Source: Acetomicrobium hydrogeniformans ATCC BAA-1850 (GTDB taxonomy: Bacteria; Synergistota; Synergistia; Synergistales; Acetomicrobiaceae). Taken from it: a DNA stretch of 64,000 nucleotides. The stretch covers positions 1,374,001-1,438,000 of the forward strand of contig NZ_ACJX03000001.1 of assembly GCF_000160455.2 (NCBI RefSeq). The letters are read 5' to 3'. The notes under the pieces are model-generated. The model made no database searches. It was given only the letters and a program-made list of their open reading frames with translations, and was not told where the DNA came from. Numbering within the stretch: position 1 is the stretch's first letter; every line of letters begins with the position of its first letter. Below are positions 29,356-39,106 of the stretch, piece after piece. The position numbers and the translations under genes are program-made.

Positions 29356-30759
29356 TTGCCCAGACATGAACGCTGGAAAATAATACTGATCCTGGTTATT
29401 CTGATCGCATCTGTTTTAGCTATATATCCTCCGGACGAAAAAATAAAGCTGGGTTTGGATCTCAAGGGCGGGGTTCATATACTGCTACAGGCCAAGGGAA
29501 CGCCGGATAACCCGATCACAGGCGATAGCATCGAACGCCTGATAGCCGTGATGAGAAATCGAATCGATCAGTATGGTGTGGCTGAACCCGTCATTCAGCG
29601 AGAGGGCGGCGATCGAGTAGTTGTCGAACTGCCTGGACTGGATGACCCCGAAGCCGCCATCGAACTGATCGGGAAGACGGCAATGCTTGAGTTTAGACCT
29701 GTGGTGGATGTAACGCCGGCAATACCGAGAGAGCCCGAAAGGCAAAACTACGATACTGATGAGGAATATCAATCTGCATTAAAAAGGTGGCAGGAGTATC
29801 GCGATCAATCCCTTTCCCTGGAAGAAAAGCTGCGGGTTCGTAGCCAAAGCGATCCTTCTTTTACGGTGGCAAGGGGAGAGGATGGGAGGATCTATTTATT
29901 GGGTCCTGCCGAGGTTACTGGTAAACATTTGACGGATGCCAGAGTAGCCTTCGATAATTTGGGAAGACCTGTGGTGACTCTCAAATTTAACAAGGAGGGT
30001 ACGAACCTTTTTGACGAACTTTCCAGCGAAAACATAGGCAAGCAAGTAGCCATCCTCCTCGATGGAGTTGTCATATCTGCGCCTGTGGTACAGGAGAGGA
30101 TAAGTGCCGGAGAGGCGCAGATCAGCGGCAGGTTTACCACGGACGAAGCCCAAAGGCTTGCCATAATGCTTCGAGCAGGAGCATTACCTGTCACGGTAGA
30201 GATCCTGGAGACGAGGTCAATAGGGCCTACTTTGGGCGCGGATTCCATCAGATCGGGGGTAAGGGCTGGTCTTATCGGGGCTGCTTTGATCTTCATATTT
30301 ATGATTATATATTACTCTGCAATAGGCTTAGTGGCTGATATCTCTTTGGTGATGACTATACTGTTGTTGCTTGCGGGTTTGGCCAGTTTCAAGGCAACCC
30401 TTACCTTGCCTGGGATAGCCGGGATAATCCTTACCATCGGAATGGCCGTAGATGGAAATATATTAATATATGAACGAATAAAGGAAGAACTGAGGAGCGG
30501 AAAGACCGTCATGGCGTCGGTCGATGCCGGCTTTAGAAAGGCCTTTATTACAATAATTGACGCTAATTTGACTACACTCTTCGCGGCCGTCTTCCTTTTC
30601 TATTACGGCACAGGACCAATCAGGGGATTTGCAGTTACATTGAGCATAGGTATTCTGGCGAGTGTTTTTTGTGCCGTCTTCGTAACCAGGGTTTTGCTGC
30701 GAATCTTCATCTCTAAGCGGAAAAAACTATTGTTCCCCGCTTTTAAGGAGAGATCCTAA
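29356..30759 (+). CDS. secD: Protein translocase subunit SecD
   Basis: An inner membrane protein of 467 residues that uses the proton motive force to pull secreted chains into the periplasm. One N-terminal membrane segment is followed by the motif GLDLKGGVHILLQ, a large periplasmic domain and five C-terminal segments with TLPGIAGIILTIGMAVDGNILIYERIKEE. TTG at 29356 is chosen as GGAGGT lies at 29341-29346. The frame extends upstream to 29323, but without a ribosome-binding site. Confidence 0.96.
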   Translation: MPRHERWKIILILVILIASVLAIYPPDEKIKLGLDLKGGVHILLQAKGTPDNPITGDSIERLIAVMRNRIDQYGVAEPVIQREGGDRVVVELPGLDDPEAAIELIGKTAMLEFRPVVDVTPAIPREPERQNYDTDEEYQSALKRWQEYRDQSLSLEEKLRVRSQSDPSFTVARGEDGRIYLLGPAEVTGKHLTDARVAFDNLGRPVVTLKFNKEGTNLFDELSSENIGKQVAILLDGVVISAPVVQERISAGEAQISGRFTTDEAQRLAIMLRAGALPVTVEILETRSIGPTLGADSIRSGVRAGLIGAALIFIFMIIYYSAIGLVADISLVMTILLLLAGLASFKATLTLPGIAGIILTIGMAVDGNILIYERIKEELRSGKTVMASVDAGFRKAFITIIDANLTTLFAAVFLFYYGTGPIRGFAVTLSIGILASVFCAVFVTRVLLRIFISKRKKLLFPAFKERS

Positions 30760-31655
30760 TGTTCATTAAGTTGAAGTCGGACTTTAATTTTATGAAATAC
30801 CGAAAAATCGCTCTTGGGCTCAGTTTGTGCCTGATAATTTCAAGCCTACTTTTACTGGCGACAAGGGGTTTAAATTTCGGCATAGACTTTGCCGGTGGAA
30901 TGCTTTTTCAGCTGGAGTTCGATTCTCCCCTATCTGTTTCGGAGATCAGAACTTCTTTGGAGAGGGCCGGTTTCGGTGGGGCTGTCATACAGCTTTATAG
31001 CGATAGAGGCGTTTTGATCCGCGTAAAAAGCGACAGGGAGGGCGACCAAAAGAAAGTTTTGGACTCTTTGAGGAGTAGTGCGGGCAAAGACTTCAGGGTG
31101 CTGCGGGCAGAAATGGTCGGCCCAGTCGTGGGAAGTCAATTGCGCAAGAGCGCAGCACTTGCGACCGTCTTTGCCCTCCTTGCCATGCTTGCTTACATCA
31201 CAATAAGGTTTAGGTTGAGGTTTGCGGTAGGCGCAGTCATCGCCCTCGTTCACGACGTGATCATTACGCTGGGCATTTTCAGCTTGACCTTTCAGGAGAT
31301 ATCCATGCCCTTTATTGCCGGCATGCTTACCCTTGTAGGTTATTCCATCAACGATACAATAGTCGTATTTGACAGGGTTAGGGAGAATTTAAAAAACCCC
31401 AAGGGGATGGCTTTTGTCGATCTCTTCAACAGCTCAATCAATCAGGTGTTATCGCGGACTATCAATACGTCTTTGACGACCTTTTTCCCCGTCTTGGCTC
31501 TTTTTTTGTGGGGCGGTAAAGCTATCTCAGATTTCTCAATGGCGCTATTGGTTGGAATTGTAGTTGGCACTTACAGCTCCATATATATAGCAGGAACGGT
31601 TGTTGTCGAGTGGAACATGAGGTCGCGCGGTAAAGTCCTGTCGCAGGGGCGTTAA
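30759..31655 (+). CDS. secF: Protein translocase subunit SecF
   Basis: The 298-residue partner of SecD with six membrane segments. It has the motif GLNFGIDFAGGMLFQL, MLTLVGYSINDTIVVFDRVREN, and the RTINTSLTT segment. Its ATG shares one base with the secD stop (TAATG), so translation is coupled. Confidence 0.96.
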   Translation: MFIKLKSDFNFMKYRKIALGLSLCLIISSLLLLATRGLNFGIDFAGGMLFQLEFDSPLSVSEIRTSLERAGFGGAVIQLYSDRGVLIRVKSDREGDQKKVLDSLRSSAGKDFRVLRAEMVGPVVGSQLRKSAALATVFALLAMLAYITIRFRLRFAVGAVIALVHDVIITLGIFSLTFQEISMPFIAGMLTLVGYSINDTIVVFDRVRENLKNPKGMAFVDLFNSSINQVLSRTINTSLTTFFPVLALFLWGGKAISDFSMALLVGIVVGTYSSIYIAGTVVVEWNMRSRGKVLSQGR

Positions 31656-31798
31656 GTTCTTGAGTTTCAGACTCTCGGGCAATCGGTCGCATAAAAGTTG
31701 GTTAGGCACGAATTTTCGCCCCAGTTGTTTAAATTGCATTTTGGGTTAGAATAAAAATTGATATAAATGCTTACAATATAAAAAGGGGGTCGTCCTAT

Positions 31799-32098
31799 AT
31801 GGATTCGGTAATTCAGTTGATTTTGGGAGGATTTGGCGTTAGCGACGACCTTGTATCTCTATGTAAGTCTTATATGAGCACACTGGTTGAAGAGGGCGCC
31901 ATGGAACAGTGGGCCATGGATAGGGTGATAGGACAGCTCGAGGAAGAGCTTGCAAGAAGACGTGAGGCGTTGATCCAGGGGTTTAAAAGCGAGATGGAGA
32001 AATTTCTCTCCTTTTTGCCCTTGGTTACAATAGAGCAATTTAAAGCATTAGAGGCAAGGGTGAAAGCTTTGGAGGAAAGAGAAAACACTTGCAATTAG
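31799..32098 (+). CDS. Small coiled-coil protein of unknown function
   Basis: A 99-residue, mostly helical acidic protein. A hydrophobic N-terminus (VIQLILGGFGVSDDLV) is followed by heptad-like helices, with EEELARRREALIQGF and a C-terminal coiled coil FKALEARVKALEERE. It resembles phasin-like or accessory coiled-coil proteins in general form, but I cannot name a family. It lies 30 bases before a radical SAM gene, probably co-transcribed. A possible promoter is TTGTTT (31725) with TAGAAT (31747). AAAAGGGGG precedes the ATG. Confidence 0.75.
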   Translation: MDSVIQLILGGFGVSDDLVSLCKSYMSTLVEEGAMEQWAMDRVIGQLEEELARRREALIQGFKSEMEKFLSFLPLVTIEQFKALEARVKALEERENTCN

Positions 32099-32128
32099 GG
32101 TCGTGCTAGCTTAAAGGAGGCGTTTTCG

Positions 32129-33580
32129 ATGGTTATGAGTTTAACGGATCGACTAAAGGGAATGGTTTCGATTGCCCTCTTGAACCAGATCGTCAAGTTG
32201 GTGGAAGAGGGCAACGACGAAAAGCTAGCTTCGCTGTTCGATACGATTTCTCGTTTGGCACCGGCAAAATTTCAACGGGAAACTTTCAGTGAAATGGCAC
32301 AAATGGCCAGAGAAAACCATCCCTTTGTTGGCGTATTTAGAAGGGTATTCCAGGAGCTTCATCCTAACTGTCGAAAGAAGCTCATCGTGAACCTTATAGT
32401 TAATTTCATGGTCCTCTCTCGCGGCATAAGAGACAGAAAGATGAGAGAGCTTGATATACACATACCCAATTTTATGGTGATCAGCCCGACTATGAGGTGT
32501 AATCTGAAATGCAAAGGTTGTTACGCCGGATCCTATGACACGTCGACCGATTTGACTGCCGGGGAAATTGATGATCTGATAACGCAGGCCAAGGAATTGG
32601 GAATGTACTTCTTCACTATATCCGGAGGAGAGCCCTTTACGAGGAAGGACCTTTTCGACATATGGGCAAAGCATGATGACTGCTATTTTCAAGTATATAC
32701 CAACGGGACGTTGATTACGGATGAGGTTGCGGACAAATTGGTGGAGCTTGGGAATGTGGCCCCTATGATCTCCATCGAAGGAACGCCGGAAGAGACAGAA
32801 TACAGACGAGGCCAGGGAATGTACGGCAAGATCATAGAGACCTACAGAAGGCTTAGGAGGAAAGGTGTTCTTTACGGCTTCAGTGCGACATGTACGCGTT
32901 CTAGCGCTTCTTACATTTCCAGCGACGAGTTCATCAAGTGCATGCTCGAAGAGGGTTGTAAGGTTGGTTGGTTCTTCCAATATATCCCAACCGGTCTCAA
33001 TCCGGATCTCTCTTATATGGCAACGCCTGAGCAGCGAGCTCACCTTAAGGAAAAAGTTGAAGAGTGGAGATCGAAGTATCCCATATTTTTGGGCGACTTC
33101 TGGAACGACGGCCCCTATGTCGATGGCTGCATTGCCGCCGGTTTTCGTTACCTGCACGTGATATCCAACGGAGATGTCGAGCCCTGCGTGTTCTGTCATT
33201 TTGCCGTAGACAACATAAGAGAGAAAAGCCTCGTTGAGGTGCTGTCTAGTCCTTTCTTCGAGGCGATACGTTCGAGGCAACCTTACGATGATGACAATTT
33301 ACTCAGACCATGCCTTATCATAGACCACCCGGCAGTGCTGAGGGAATTGGTCATAGAGTACGGAGCACATCCCACGCATCCCGGGGCCGACAAGCTTCTC
33401 GATGAGCTTGCTTCTGGATTGGACGAATACGCCAGAAGGATGAAGGCGATTTACGATCCGATTTGGGAGGAAAGAGAACGCCAAAAGTACCTTAAAAACC
33501 TTGAAAAGGAGGATAACCCCGATATTAAGGGAAGATATGAGAAAAGATGCGTTAATTGCGGCACAAAGGGCGAGAGGTAA
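32129..33580 (+). CDS. Radical SAM protein with SPASM-like C-terminus
   Basis: A 483-residue radical SAM enzyme of unknown substrate. A helical N-terminal domain of about 115 residues is followed by the [4Fe-4S] motif CNLKCKGC (CxxxCxxC), the GGEP motif in TISGGEPFTRKDL, and YTNGTLI. The C-terminal part has SNGDVEPCVFCHFA and other cysteines typical of SPASM-type auxiliary clusters, and ends with RCVNCGTKGER. ATG at 32129 has AAAGGAGG eight bases upstream. It follows the small coiled-coil gene and precedes the lapA-like gene. It could be an enzyme modifying a peptide, lipid or cofactor; nothing in the neighbourhood settles this. Confidence 0.85.
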   Translation: MVMSLTDRLKGMVSIALLNQIVKLVEEGNDEKLASLFDTISRLAPAKFQRETFSEMAQMARENHPFVGVFRRVFQELHPNCRKKLIVNLIVNFMVLSRGIRDRKMRELDIHIPNFMVISPTMRCNLKCKGCYAGSYDTSTDLTAGEIDDLITQAKELGMYFFTISGGEPFTRKDLFDIWAKHDDCYFQVYTNGTLITDEVADKLVELGNVAPMISIEGTPEETEYRRGQGMYGKIIETYRRLRRKGVLYGFSATCTRSSASYISSDEFIKCMLEEGCKVGWFFQYIPTGLNPDLSYMATPEQRAHLKEKVEEWRSKYPIFLGDFWNDGPYVDGCIAAGFRYLHVISNGDVEPCVFCHFAVDNIREKSLVEVLSSPFFEAIRSRQPYDDDNLLRPCLIIDHPAVLRELVIEYGAHPTHPGADKLLDELASGLDEYARRMKAIYDPIWEERERQKYLKNLEKEDNPDIKGRYEKRCVNCGTKGER

Positions 33581-33607
33581 ATTTTATGGACTGAAGGTGG
33601 GGCTTTC

Positions 33608-33973
33608 ATGAAAAGTTATGTTGTGGCTCTTGCACTTGGAATGTTGTTGGCAGCCTTCTACGCTGTCCAAAATAGCGGAACCGTGATCGTAAAATTTCTG
33701 ACGTGGCAATGGTCTCTTCATCAAGGCATATGGGAAGTGTTGGTCTTTGCTGCCGGTGCCGTTTTGATGTGGATAACTTCTTTATTTGCTCAGTTAGAAT
33801 ATAAGAACAGATACAAAAGCGACACAAAAGAACTTAAAAGGCGCATTGCAGAACTGGAAGACGAAAAGCGGTCCCTTTTGAACGCCCTGCAACGAGAAGG
33901 CAATGCCGGTTCGCGAGAGGTCTTCCCCCAGGGAGAATACGTTGCAAATGAAGGGGTAGAAGCTGAGAAGTGA
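33608..33973 (+). CDS. LapA-like (DUF1049) membrane protein
   Basis: A 121-residue protein with two hydrophobic helices: residues 5-20 (VVALALGMLLAAFYAV) then NSGTVIVKFLTWQWSL, and VLVFAAGAVLMWITSLF. A charged coiled coil (KELKRRIAELEDEKR) follows. This matches the LapA/LapB-associated DUF1049 family, thought to act in envelope and lipopolysaccharide assembly. It overlaps the recJ start by four bases. Confidence 0.75.
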   Translation: MKSYVVALALGMLLAAFYAVQNSGTVIVKFLTWQWSLHQGIWEVLVFAAGAVLMWITSLFAQLEYKNRYKSDTKELKRRIAELEDEKRSLLNALQREGNAGSREVFPQGEYVANEGVEAEK

Positions 33974-35622
33974 TTCCCCTACAAGATAACGCGCGTCTTC
34001 GTATTTGGGGGATAGAGGATGCTCCGCGCGAATTGGTAGACTCGTTGCAGTGTCATGAGCTAACGGCCTTAACTTTGCGAATTAAATATGGTGACCGCTT
34101 GGATATCTCAAAGGCTCGGGCATGGTTGCGCCCGAGCCTAAATTCGTTATTGGCTAGTCTTTTCCTTTGTGAGGGAGGGGAGGCAGTTTTTCCAACTTTA
34201 AGAGCACTTCCAAAGGGCAGCAAGGTTGCTCTTTACGGGGACTACGATGTGGATGGGGTGGCCTCTGCATTGCTTGCCAGTGAATTTGCCCGTGAAAAGG
34301 GATGGCATGTTCGATATTATCTCCCCCATAGGCTAAAAGACGGATATGGTTTAAATCCTAATGTCGTTAAGGTAATAGCGCGTATGGGTTTTGATCTTCT
34401 GATCGTTACCGACTGCGGAAGCAAAAATGAGAAGGAAATCGATCTTGCCCTCGATATGGGTTTGAAAGTGGCGGTGTTCGATCATCATCTTGTTGACAAA
34501 ATTTGCCATCGTGAATGTATAATTAATCCTCACATAGGGGGAGATGAAGAAGCGAGGAAGCTGTCTGCCGCAGGAGTTTTGTGGTGTTGGCTGTGGCAAA
34601 GCGGCCTTGTGTCGCAGGATTGGTTGTTGGACAGATTGGATATAGTCTCCCTATCAGTAGTTGGCGATTCAATGCCCCTTGGCCTGCTGAATAGAGCCCT
34701 CGTGAGGGAAGGTCTTAAACGGTTAGAGACGACTCAAAGGCCGGGCTTGAGATATCTATTCGACAAACTTTCTATAATATATCCTATCGATGAAAATCAG
34801 TTAGCGATGAAGCTAAATCCATGTTTAAATTCGGCAGGAAGGATTTCCCTTGCAGAGACGGCTCTGAAGGCGCTCGAACATTCCAGGGAGAGCATCAAGG
34901 CTGCCCTGGAACTTGTGAATTTAAACTATCAGCGCAAAAAGCTGAGCGGCGAGCTGTACAACCAGGCCACTACGGGATTGCGTGATGGACGTTTCAAGTT
35001 CGTTGTGGATTCAGCTCATTGGCCTTTAGGGCTTTTGAGCAGTGTGGCGAGCAGGTTGTGCTACGAGTTCAACAGGCCTATAGTTTTGGCTGCTCAGAAC
35101 GGCGGAAATGTGAGAGCTTCTTTGAGGGTGCCGGAGGGTTTAAACGCTATAGAAATATTGGAAAAGATATCCTCCCATTTAAAAAGCTGGGGAGGCCATA
35201 AGGGTGCGGCAGGCTTCAGTGTCGATGCGAAAGGATGGCATGAGGTAAAGAAAAAGCTCGAAGAAAGCTTGTCGAAGTGCTGTTTACTCGGGAGCGTTTC
35301 GGAAAACGAGGACGCAATATCGTTTGAGCCTAAGATGTGGGATTTGCATCTATGGGAGCGATTTAGGGAGCTTGCCCCCTTCGGCGAGGGCAACGAGATG
35401 CCCTACTTCTTTATAAGCCATCAATATGATGATGTAATGAAACCTCTAAGAGGAGGGAGTCATTATCGTCTTTTATCAAGGAGTGGCGAAGTATTGATAT
35501 TTAATTTCAGTGAAGCAGAAAAGTACAAAGGCAGAATCAAAGGGTGGCTGTACCGCCCCTTCGTCGATGCCTTTGGGGGAAAGCTTAAGTTGTCCATGAA
35601 AGCAGAAAAAGCAGTCATATGA
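33970..35622 (+). CDS. recJ: Single-stranded-DNA-specific exonuclease RecJ
   Basis: A DHH-family 5'-3' exonuclease of 550 residues for recombination and repair. The catalytic motifs are GDYDVDGVAS, VTDCGSKN, FDHHLVDK (the DHH triad), LSAAGV and NSAGRIS. The DHHA1 part has WGGHKGAAGFSV, the GGH motif. It is at the short end of the family. It starts with GTG overlapping the previous stop (GTGA). The next gene, rel, follows after 20 bases. Confidence 0.93.
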   Translation: MIPLQDNARLRIWGIEDAPRELVDSLQCHELTALTLRIKYGDRLDISKARAWLRPSLNSLLASLFLCEGGEAVFPTLRALPKGSKVALYGDYDVDGVASALLASEFAREKGWHVRYYLPHRLKDGYGLNPNVVKVIARMGFDLLIVTDCGSKNEKEIDLALDMGLKVAVFDHHLVDKICHRECIINPHIGGDEEARKLSAAGVLWCWLWQSGLVSQDWLLDRLDIVSLSVVGDSMPLGLLNRALVREGLKRLETTQRPGLRYLFDKLSIIYPIDENQLAMKLNPCLNSAGRISLAETALKALEHSRESIKAALELVNLNYQRKKLSGELYNQATTGLRDGRFKFVVDSAHWPLGLLSSVASRLCYEFNRPIVLAAQNGGNVRASLRVPEGLNAIEILEKISSHLKSWGGHKGAAGFSVDAKGWHEVKKKLEESLSKCCLLGSVSENEDAISFEPKMWDLHLWERFRELAPFGEGNEMPYFFISHQYDDVMKPLRGGSHYRLLSRSGEVLIFNFSEAEKYKGRIKGWLYRPFVDAFGGKLKLSMKAEKAVI

Positions 35623-35642
35623 ATTGTCAGGGGAGTAGCTAA

Positions 35643-37937
35643 ATGAATGAAGGTAGCGAAAGTCGCATGATGTACGGCTACCAGTGGAGCGGGATGCAGA
35701 GTCCCTCATCCCAGGGGATGGATAAGGCCCTACGGATTTTGCGCGATAGCTTCATGGGTCGCATCCCTGAAGAGAGCAGGACGACTGCCGTAAGTTTAGC
35801 TTGGCAGGAGCTTTGGAGTAAGGCGGCGAAATACCTGGATAAGAACGAATTAAAGCTCCTGGGGGAAGCTTTTGTGTATGCCGCTAACAAGCATAAGAAC
35901 CAAAAAAGGGCTACGGGGGAACCTTATGTGGTGCATGTCCTCTCGGTGGCCGGTATACTTTCCGATGTCAATATAGATGTTGAAACTCTTGTAGCCGCGC
36001 TCTTGCATGATGTCATTGAAGATACCGATTCTACTTTCGAGGAAGTTAAGGCTAAATTCGGCACGAACGTTGCAGTGCTTGTCGATGGGGTAACAAAACT
36101 TGGAAACATCGACTTTAAGACCGTAGAGGACTATCAGGCTGAGAATTTGCGCAAGATGTTTTTAGTGATGGCCAAAGACATTCGGGTCGTGCTAATCAAA
36201 TTGGCCGACCGCCTTCATAACATGCGTACAATACAGGTCTTGAGAAGGGAAAAGCAGCTTCGCATTGCCAGGGAAACCCTTGAAATATACGCGCCTCTTG
36301 CTCATAGGCTCGGCATCTATCATATGAAACGTGAGCTCGAGGATTTGGCCTTTAAAGTCTTGGAACCGGACATGTATTATGAGATTAGGCGGAGGGTAAG
36401 AAAGAAACTTCCCGAAAGGGAAGCCATTATAAAAGAAGCTATAGACGCCTTATCCAAAAAATTGGATGAAGGGGGAATAAGGGCCTTCATTACAGGGAGG
36501 GCAAAGCACTTTTACAGCATTTACGAAAAGATGAAGCGTAAGAATCTGACAATAGAGCAGATGTACGATCTTCTGGCTTTAAGGGTTATCACAAATTCTG
36601 TTGTGGATTGCTACCAGGTTTTGGGCATTGTCCATACCATATGGAAACCTATTCCCGGTCAGTTCGACGATTACATTGCAAATCCTAAAAGCAACATGTA
36701 TCAATCTTTGCATACCACAGTGGTGGGACCAAGCGGAGAACCCCTGGAAGTACAAATCAGAACCTGGGATATGCATTGGATAGCGGAGTACGGCATTGCT
36801 GCCCATTGGAGATACAAGGAAGGTCAGATAAAGCCAGACGACCTGGATACCAAGTTAACGTGGATAAGACAAGTCCTGGAAACGCAGCTAGATTCTTCGG
36901 AACCTTCCGAATTCCTAGAGAACTTGAAGGCAGATGTGCTATCGACAGAGGTCTTCGTCTTTACTCCCAAGGGCGATGTGATATCTCTGCCCAAGGGCGC
37001 AACTCCTCTGGACTTCGCCTATAATATTCACACCGAGATTGGAAACAAGTGCGTAGGCGCCATGGTGAATGGCCGTATTGTTCCCTTGAGCTACGAGTTA
37101 AAAAACGGGGATATAATTAGAATTCTTACATCTCCGCAGGGACACCCTTCCAGAGACTGGTTAAGCATTGTAAACACAGGGCGGGCCCGATCGAAGATAA
37201 GAGCCTATTTCAGGGCAATGGAGCAGACCGAGAAAAAAGAAAGGCTGGAAAGAGGGCGGGATCTGCTGCTGTCTGAAATTTCAAAGCATGAAGAATTTAA
37301 AGGCTTGGATTTGGAATCCTCTTCCAGCACTTTGAATAAAGTGGCAAGGGATTTTGGCCTGTCAAATAAAGAAGAGCTTTTCGTCGCTATAGGAGAGGGG
37401 GGTATTTCGCCCTCCTCTGTGGTGTCTAAGCTTATAGACTCGGAACTTGCGAGGTCTAAGGGTGCGACAAAGGCAATGGGACAACCAAAAACGAAGGAGA
37501 CGGACTCGGAGATCCTAGTTGAAGGGGCTGGAGGAGTGATGGTCTCGCTGGCCCACTGCTGTTGTCCAGTCCCGGGAGATCAAATTGTCGGTTATGTTAC
37601 GACAACCAGAGGGATAACAGTGCACAGGTCCGATTGTCCGAATTTGCTGAGAACATCGGATGGTCGAAGGGTTGAGGTCTCCTGGGGGCAGAAGACCAAG
37701 GCCTTTTACTCTACTCGCCTCAGGCTGGAGGCTGTCGACAGGCCAGGCTTGTTTGCCGATGTTACACAAGCGATAAACGCAGCCGAGGGAAGTATTCTAT
37801 CCATAAGCGCCCACGTGGTCGATAAGAACAGGGCCAGAATGAACATGGAGATATTGGTCAAAGACGTAGAGCAGCTTTACCGAATAATGGCGCGCATCAA
37901 TTCGATCGAAGGTGTGCTCATGGTTGTTAGGGGGTAA
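35643..37937 (+). CDS. rel: Bifunctional (p)ppGpp synthetase/hydrolase (Rel/SpoT)
   Basis: A stringent-response enzyme of 764 residues. The HD hydrolase domain is intact, with HDVIEDTDS (His122, Asp123) and LADRLHNMRT. The synthetase domain has YDLLALRVI and YQSLHTTVVGPSGEPLEVQIRT. A TGS domain (VFVFTPKGDVISLPKGATPLDF), a cysteine-containing CC region (HCCCPVPGD) and a C-terminal ACT domain follow. Both active sites appear functional. It is the only RSH gene in the window. GGGGAG precedes the ATG; the first about 30 residues are weakly conserved, so the start may be slightly downstream. Confidence 0.95.
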   Translation: MNEGSESRMMYGYQWSGMQSPSSQGMDKALRILRDSFMGRIPEESRTTAVSLAWQELWSKAAKYLDKNELKLLGEAFVYAANKHKNQKRATGEPYVVHVLSVAGILSDVNIDVETLVAALLHDVIEDTDSTFEEVKAKFGTNVAVLVDGVTKLGNIDFKTVEDYQAENLRKMFLVMAKDIRVVLIKLADRLHNMRTIQVLRREKQLRIARETLEIYAPLAHRLGIYHMKRELEDLAFKVLEPDMYYEIRRRVRKKLPEREAIIKEAIDALSKKLDEGGIRAFITGRAKHFYSIYEKMKRKNLTIEQMYDLLALRVITNSVVDCYQVLGIVHTIWKPIPGQFDDYIANPKSNMYQSLHTTVVGPSGEPLEVQIRTWDMHWIAEYGIAAHWRYKEGQIKPDDLDTKLTWIRQVLETQLDSSEPSEFLENLKADVLSTEVFVFTPKGDVISLPKGATPLDFAYNIHTEIGNKCVGAMVNGRIVPLSYELKNGDIIRILTSPQGHPSRDWLSIVNTGRARSKIRAYFRAMEQTEKKERLERGRDLLLSEISKHEEFKGLDLESSSSTLNKVARDFGLSNKEELFVAIGEGGISPSSVVSKLIDSELARSKGATKAMGQPKTKETDSEILVEGAGGVMVSLAHCCCPVPGDQIVGYVTTTRGITVHRSDCPNLLRTSDGRRVEVSWGQKTKAFYSTRLRLEAVDRPGLFADVTQAINAAEGSILSISAHVVDKNRARMNMEILVKDVEQLYRIMARINSIEGVLMVVRG

Positions 37938-37941
37938 GTAT

Positions 37942-38397
37942 ATGCGAGTCGTTTTGCAGAAAGTGCTCTGGGCCAAGGTCGAGGTCGGAGGTGAAATGCT
38001 AGGGGAAATAGGCCCCGGTTTGTGCCTTTTGGTTGGTGTATCTCGAGAGGATACCTTGGAAGATGTAAGGTTTATGGCGAATAAAATACCGAATCTGAGG
38101 GTTTTTCCTGATGACGAGGGCAAGCTCAACCTTTCCTTAATGGATGTTAAGGGGTCCATTTTGGCCGTTTCTCAGTTTACCCTTTTTGGAGATTGTAGCA
38201 AAGGAAGAAGGCCCTCCTTTTTGGGCGCTGCGCCACCCGATATGGCCAATCGACTTTTTGAGGAGTTTTTGGATGAATTGAGGAGAAGCAAGATCGATGT
38301 CCAGACGGGACGTTTTCAGACCCACATGAAGGTGAGTCTGTGCAACGACGGCCCGGTTACATTGATAATAGACAGCAAAGAGGTGTTGAATAAATGA
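37942..38397 (+). CDS. dtd: D-aminoacyl-tRNA deacylase
   Basis: A 151-residue Dtd that clears D-amino acids (and glycine mischarged on tRNA-Ala) from tRNA. It begins MRVVLQKV, has the SQFTLFGDCSKGRRPSF signature and the cross-subunit NDGPVT motif. The ATG at 37942 has AGGGGG upstream. It overlaps the next gene by four bases, in the familiar rel-dtd-hydrolase order of many bacteria. Confidence 0.95.
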   Translation: MRVVLQKVLWAKVEVGGEMLGEIGPGLCLLVGVSREDTLEDVRFMANKIPNLRVFPDDEGKLNLSLMDVKGSILAVSQFTLFGDCSKGRRPSFLGAAPPDMANRLFEEFLDELRRSKIDVQTGRFQTHMKVSLCNDGPVTLIIDSKEVLNK

Positions 38398-39038
38398 AGG
38401 TCATGCGATTTCCCTTAGGAGCTCTGTTTGCGAACGGATATTTAGTATATGATGAAGACGGCAATGCCTTTTTCGTGGATCCTGGCGGAGACCCCGATGA
38501 TGTCATTGCTGTCATCGAGGGCAATTCACTTGAATTGAAGATTATTCTCTTGACCCACGGCCACGTGGATCATATAGCCGGGGTCAAGGCTCTGCAGGAT
38601 CGCTACGATTGTCCAGTAGCGGTGCATGAAGACGACTCCGGCATGTTGGCCAATCCAATGAAGAACCTTTCTCAATTTGCCGGTGAAAGTGTGAAAGTGG
38701 ATGGCAGGGTGAAACCCTTGTCCGACGGGGAGTCGATAAATATAGGCTCGATTTTAATAAGGGTTATACATACCCCTGGCCATACTCCGGGAAGCGTCTG
38801 CTATCGAGCAAGCCATGAGGGCGAAGAGGTTCTTTTTTCGGGAGATACCATTTTTGCCCTTAGCGTTGGAAGGACTGATTTGCCCGGAGGGGATTTTGCC
38901 GCCCTTGAGTCATCGTTGAGAAAATTGGATTATCTTCCCGATGATCTGAAGGTCCTTCCGGGACACGGACCGGAGACGACGCTGGGCAGAGAAAGGCGAG
39001 AAAATCCTTTCTGGCCGAGAAAGCGCGATGTGCGCTAA
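38394..39038 (+). CDS. Metallo-beta-lactamase-fold hydrolase (glyoxalase II-like)
   Basis: A 214-residue MBL-fold enzyme. The metal motif THGHVDHIAG (HxHxDH), the histidine in HTPGHTPGSV, the aspartate in FSGDTIF and the final histidine in LPGHGP are intact. It belongs to the YcbL/hydroxyacylglutathione-hydrolase-like group lacking the long C-terminal substrate domain of true glyoxalase II, so the substrate is open. It overlaps dtd by four bases and ends the rel-dtd unit, ahead of the mreB promoter. Confidence 0.87.
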   Translation: MKVMRFPLGALFANGYLVYDEDGNAFFVDPGGDPDDVIAVIEGNSLELKIILLTHGHVDHIAGVKALQDRYDCPVAVHEDDSGMLANPMKNLSQFAGESVKVDGRVKPLSDGESINIGSILIRVIHTPGHTPGSVCYRASHEGEEVLFSGDTIFALSVGRTDLPGGDFAALESSLRKLDYLPDDLKVLPGHGPETTLGRERRENPFWPRKRDVR

Positions 39039-39039
39039 A

Positions 39040-39068
39040 TTGGCCTTTACATCTATTGCCATTATAAT
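39040..39068 (+). promoter_or_regulatory. Promoter of the mreB cluster
   Basis: TTGGCC (39040-39045) and a perfect TATAAT (39063-39068) with 17 bases between. It lies 38 bases before the mreB start, in the 68-base gap after the hydrolase gene. Confidence 0.75.
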
Positions 39069-39106
39069 TCAGCGTTTTTGGAGATCGAGAAGGAGGTCTA
39101 AATTCC

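Noticed and set aside
32225-33280. Minus-strand frame of 351 codons opposite the radical SAM gene
   Set aside because: The plus strand holds the radical SAM motifs; the antisense product resembles nothing.
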